From the NCBI RefSeq assembly GCF_963526985.1, contig NZ_CAURPW010000003.1, forward strand, positions 124,001 to 188,000: a DNA stretch of 64,000 nucleotides. Direction: 5' to 3'. The DNA is from an uncultured Campylobacter sp. Its GTDB lineage: Bacteria; Campylobacterota; Campylobacteria; Campylobacterales; Campylobacteraceae. The notes beneath the pieces are model-generated. The model had not been told where the DNA came from and searched no databases. It was given only the letters and a program-made list of their open reading frames with translations. This document shows positions 61,291-64,000 of the stretch, piece after piece. How positions within the stretch are numbered: the first letter of the stretch is position 1; the number at the start of each line of letters is the position of its first letter. The position numbers and the translations under genes are program-made.

Positions 61291-62052
61291 ATGACAAAGA
61301 AATATAAAACTAAAATGGAAGATAGCTTTAAAACAAAAGTTCAGCTATTTTTGTTTGACAAGGCTTTTTCTTGGGACAACTCAGATAAAAATGGATGCAA
61401 TGATTACTACATTATGAGTAATATTGAAACTATAAAAAAAGATTTTAAGGGCTTTGAAGTCATTAATGAAGTGGCGAATTTATACAGCAGTAAATACTAC
61501 CAGCTGAATCTAAATAGCAATGAAAGTAAAATAAAACATAAGGGCAAAGAGCTAAACATCATGCTGATAGAGCAAAGACAATATTTCGTTCAAAAGTCTA
61601 ATGAATTTACAGAAATTTTAGATGCACTGGAAAAAGAATATGAAGATGATTTTAAAGGAAAATTTTCTGAAACAGACTTTAATAAGATGCTTGAAAAAAC
61701 AACTTGCTCATACTGCGGTATAAGCCTAGCTCAGATCGAAGAGCTTGGCAAAAATGGTAAGCTAAATAATAAAAGAAGCGATACGCGTGGATATACGCTA
61801 GAAATAGATAGGAAGCTGCCAAATTTAGAATATAGCAAAGAGAATTGTTGTATGGCTTGCTACTGGTGCAATAATGCAAAAACTGATGAGTTTTCGCCAA
61901 GGGAATTTAAGCCTATTGCTGAAGGCATTAGAAGGACTTGGAATGAAAGACTAAAGGCTATTGGGTATAGCAAAGAAGAAATAAAAGACGTGCCAGACCC
62001 AAAAATTTGGGAATTCGACTTTAATAAAGAAATTATCCCCAAAACAAAATAG
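61291..62052 (+). CDS. HNH-type zinc-finger nuclease-like protein, low GC
   Basis: Start chosen at ATG 61291 because AAGGAG lies six bases upstream. 253 residues. Zinc ribbon CSYC (139-142) and CYWC (190-193); LEIDRKLPNLEYSKENC (170-186) corresponds to the xxDHxxP...N region of HNH nucleases, with Arg in place of the first His, then CNNAKTD (193-199). Variants reading DR instead of DH exist in phage-type HNH proteins, so this could be active or a DNA-binding derivative. About 130 N-terminal residues are charged and helical. The gene is clearly AT-richer than its neighbours, with AAA/GAA/ATA-rich codons: probable horizontal acquisition. It stands alone. Confidence 0.75.
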   Translation: MTKKYKTKMEDSFKTKVQLFLFDKAFSWDNSDKNGCNDYYIMSNIETIKKDFKGFEVINEVANLYSSKYYQLNLNSNESKIKHKGKELNIMLIEQRQYFVQKSNEFTEILDALEKEYEDDFKGKFSETDFNKMLEKTTCSYCGISLAQIEELGKNGKLNNKRSDTRGYTLEIDRKLPNLEYSKENCCMACYWCNNAKTDEFSPREFKPIAEGIRRTWNERLKAIGYSKEEIKDVPDPKIWEFDFNKEIIPKTK

Positions 62053-62258
62053 TAAATAAGGTGGTAACTTTACCGCCCAAATTTCTCTGCCGTTATGCAG
62101 TGTAGCACACCGCCAAGCTCTATAATCTCGCTTAAATTTAATCTCTACGCGCTGCAATCGACATAATTTTTCTTAATCTACTCTATTTTGCAAATCGGCA
62201 CAATAAAAAGGCGAGTCTCGAGTAAGTACTATAGCTTTACTTAGAAACCGCGTCGCTA

Positions 62259-62894
62259 CTAAATTTTTCTAATCGGCAGTCTAATTATCGTTTTGCATTT
62301 TTGAGGCGCGGTTTTTCTGGGGTCGCTTAGGTAGATTTCATGATGCGCCCTTTGCTCGCCAAAGTCCTTTGTGTGGCCGTTTGCGGCGATAAACTCGTCT
62401 ATTTTGGCAACGCTCCCGGGCTCATCGTCAAAGCTACCCATATGTAAAATTTGCGCGCAAAGCCCCTCATCTATCGTCAAAAACTCCGTCGCGCCGCAGT
62501 CGATCTTTTTCTTTTTTGCGGCTTGCTCTACCGCCCAGTCGAAATTTTCTCGCGCGATAAAATCTGGCAGTCTAATCGCGCTAATCCAGCTAAAATCGCT
62601 CTTTCTAGCGTAGTCTGCCTCGCCGCAAGCCGAGCCGCTTTGCCGCCAAAATCCCTCTAGCGGCGGCACGACGTATTCAAAAAAGCCATCTATTTTATAA
62701 TCGGTTTTGTAACTCATTTTTAGCGCTTAACTCACGGCGTAAAGTACCTCTATCGCGCGCTGATACGCGCCGCCTGGCTCGTTTGGATCGCCTTCGCCGC
62801 GGATACAAACGAAATTTGCGGGCGGGACGGTTAAAATTTGCGGCGTCTGCTTTGGCGCATAAAGCTGCTTAAACTCTTTTTTAAAATCAAACAT
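62259..62894 (-). pseudogene. GyrI-like domain protein with in-frame stop codon
   Basis: ATG 62894 (MFDFKKEFKQLYAPKQTP) begins a GyrI-like/effector-binding protein: VPPANFVCIRGEGDPNEPGGAYQRAIEVLYAVS. TAA at 62727-62729 then interrupts it. Directly in the same frame the protein continues ALKMSYKTDYKIDGFFEYVVPPLEGFW... to the normal C-terminus at 62259. A single base change (TAA from TAT or TTA) would restore about 210 residues. The ATG at 62717 lets the C-terminal part be translated alone. These proteins bind small molecules; role here unknown. Confidence 0.85.
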
Positions 62895-63052
62895 TTTCAC
62901 TCCTTTTTGCTGGAAAAATTTAGCTGAAATTTGACTATTTCGCATCGCCCAAAACGCTAGAAGTAAAAATTTAATCTCATCTAAACAAATTCCAGCCGTA
63001 AAATTAGAGAGCCAAATTTAAGCTTTTATTTAACGCAAAAACCGGGTGCGAG

Positions 63053-63077
63053 GGCAAATTTGATATTTAAATTTGCC
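63053..63077 (-). terminator. Hairpin after carB
   Basis: GGCAAATTT and AAATTTGCC pair with a 7-base loop, about ten bases past the carB stop on minus. No clear T-run, so a weak terminator. Confidence 0.45.
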
Positions 63078-63087
63078 GGCACACGCT

Positions 63088-64000
63088 TTACTCGCCGCCC
63101 AGATACTCCTGCAGGCTCCTAACCTCTAGCGCGCTGCCGTCTTGCACGCTTTTTAGCGACTTGGCCGCCGCTAGAGCCGCCGACATCGTCGTGAAATACG
63201 GAATCTTAAATCGCATGATGTTTTGCCTGATTTTCTTGCCGTCCTCGCTGTTTGACTTGCTGTCGCTGGTGTTGATGACGAGCGCGATATCGCCGTTTTT
63301 GAGCCTATCCTCGACATTTGGGCGGCCTTCGCTAATCTTATAGACGAACTCGCTCTCTATGCCCGCGCCCTCTAAAATTTTATACGTTCCGCCCGTGGCG
63401 ATGATTTTAAAGCCAAGGCTTATTAGCTCGCGCGCCAAATTTGCGGCGTATTTTTTATCCGCATCGGCAAGAGTTAAAAAGACTAGGCCGCTAGTAGGTA
63501 GCGAGTTGCTCGCAGCGATCTGGCTTTTTGCAAAGCTCTTTGCAAAATCACTTGATATGCCCATGACCTCGCCCGTGCTTTTCATCTCAGGGCCCAGGAT
63601 CAAATCGGCGCCCGAGAGCTTGTTAAACGGAAAGACCGCTTCTTTGACGCAGACGTGATTTTTCACGCGAGGCTTGAGTATGCCGCGCTCCTCGTAAACC
63701 GCGCCGTAGTTATCGTAAAATTTAAGCGCCTCGCGTAAACCCCCTTGCCACATAACGCGCGTGGCTACCTTTGCCATCGGCACGCCCGTCGCCTTGCTAA
63801 CAAACGGCACGGTGCGGCTGGCGCGCGGGTTTACCTCTATTATAAACAGCTCGTCCTCGTAGATGGCAAACTGGATATTCATTAGCCCCACGACGCCTAA
63901 ATTTAGCGCGATGTCGCGAGTTTGGTTTTCCACCTTTTCGATCATCTGCGCGGTCAAATTTAGCGGAGGCAGTATACACGCGCTGTCGCCGCTGTGGATG
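63088..64000 (-). CDS. carB: Carbamoyl-phosphate synthase large subunit, 5' part outside window
   Basis: The C-terminal 304 codons of CarB, reading from the right edge: IHSGDSACILPPLNLTAQM... is the second ATP-grasp domain, with FIIEVNPRASRTVPFVSKATG carrying the metal-binding Glu/Asn. The C-terminal MGS-like allosteric domain follows (ATGGTYKILEGAG, KISEGRPNVEDRLKNGDI). It makes carbamoyl phosphate for arginine and pyrimidines with CarA. The N-terminal half lies beyond 64000. Confidence 0.97.
   Translation of the reverse strand, partial: IHSGDSACILPPLNLTAQMIEKVENQTRDIALNLGVVGLMNIQFAIYEDELFIIEVNPRASRTVPFVSKATGVPMAKVATRVMWQGGLREALKFYDNYGAVYEERGILKPRVKNHVCVKEAVFPFNKLSGADLILGPEMKSTGEVMGISSDFAKSFAKSQIAASNSLPTSGLVFLTLADADKKYAANLARELISLGFKIIATGGTYKILEGAGIESEFVYKISEGRPNVEDRLKNGDIALVINTSDSKSNSEDGKKIRQNIMRFKIPYFTTMSAALAAAKSLKSVQDGSALEVRSLQEYLGGE

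Noticed and set aside
1..64000. CRISPR arrays, tRNA or rRNA genes
   Set aside because: No regularly spaced repeats, cloverleaf-type sequences or rRNA motifs were noticed on reading; a tRNAscan/Infernal run would be decisive.

Overview
The window looks like chromosome from a Campylobacter of the higher-GC oral group (C. rectus / C. showae / C. curvus type). The evidence is the gene order: yajC-secD-secF-leuS-lptE-folC-mfd, metK, sstT, pepF, a UvrD-like helicase, truB-csrA-ispE-smpB, clpS-clpA-aat and flgB-flgC-fliE-pbpB. From memory this order resembles C. jejuni Cj1085-Cj1109 and Cj0525-Cj0528. Other signs are epsilonproteobacterial family members (MagIII-type glycosylase, short Mfd, K+ channel next to rpmB) and the very high frequency of AAATTT. 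The species is an inference. I found no rRNA, tRNA, CRISPR array, prophage or transposase.

Layout. 1-2.2 kb: priA (minus, 3' end outside) with an unusual linker. 2.2-3.8 kb: gene-free, palindrome-containing DNA. 3.8-5.3 kb: three tandem prepilin-like genes. 5.6-8.1 kb: two small coiled-coil/cell-division-like genes divergent from uvrB. 8.1-10.5 kb: a PPP phosphatase and a LysE-type exporter lying between two inverted copies of a dispersed repeat, each abutting a stop codon (uvrB, ppk). 10.5-14.8 kb: ppk, a DUF465 gene, a K+ channel and rpmB. 15-17.9 kb: a STAS/CheX mosaic protein, rpe and a DnaQ-like exonuclease. 18.7-27.8 kb: cysK-cysE, MagIII, ClC, YmdB, DUF815, mfd and folC. 27.8-38.7 kb: diguanylate cyclase, lptE, leuS, secF-secD-yajC, lnt and metK. 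38.9-46.8 kb: sstT, pepF, an SspB-like gene, a large TonB-dependent receptor and a LysR regulator. 47-55.5 kb: a compact plus-strand housekeeping run ending in the N-degron genes clpS-clpA-aat. 55.5-58.7 kb: flgB-flgC-fliE-pbpB behind a sigma-54 promoter. 58.7-63 kb: a decaying accessory stretch with a frameshifted EamA transporter, a nonsense-interrupted GyrI-like gene, an orphan ORF and an AT-rich, probably transferred HNH-type nuclease gene. 63.1-64 kb: the 3' part of carB.

Functional groupings: envelope biogenesis (SecDF-YajC, LptE, Lnt, PBP), DNA repair (UvrB, Mfd, PriA, UvrD-like, MagIII), cysteine and methionine/SAM metabolism, N-end-rule proteolysis and flagellar rod assembly. The most interesting unexplained signals are the modular repeat at gene 3' ends, the tandem prepilins with a 5' mRNA hairpin (possibly linked to DNA uptake and the abundant AAATTT/RAATTY sites), the STAS-receiver-like-STAS-CheX protein, the degenerate RCK K+ channel and the HNH gene. 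I found no convincing complete novel multigene system.
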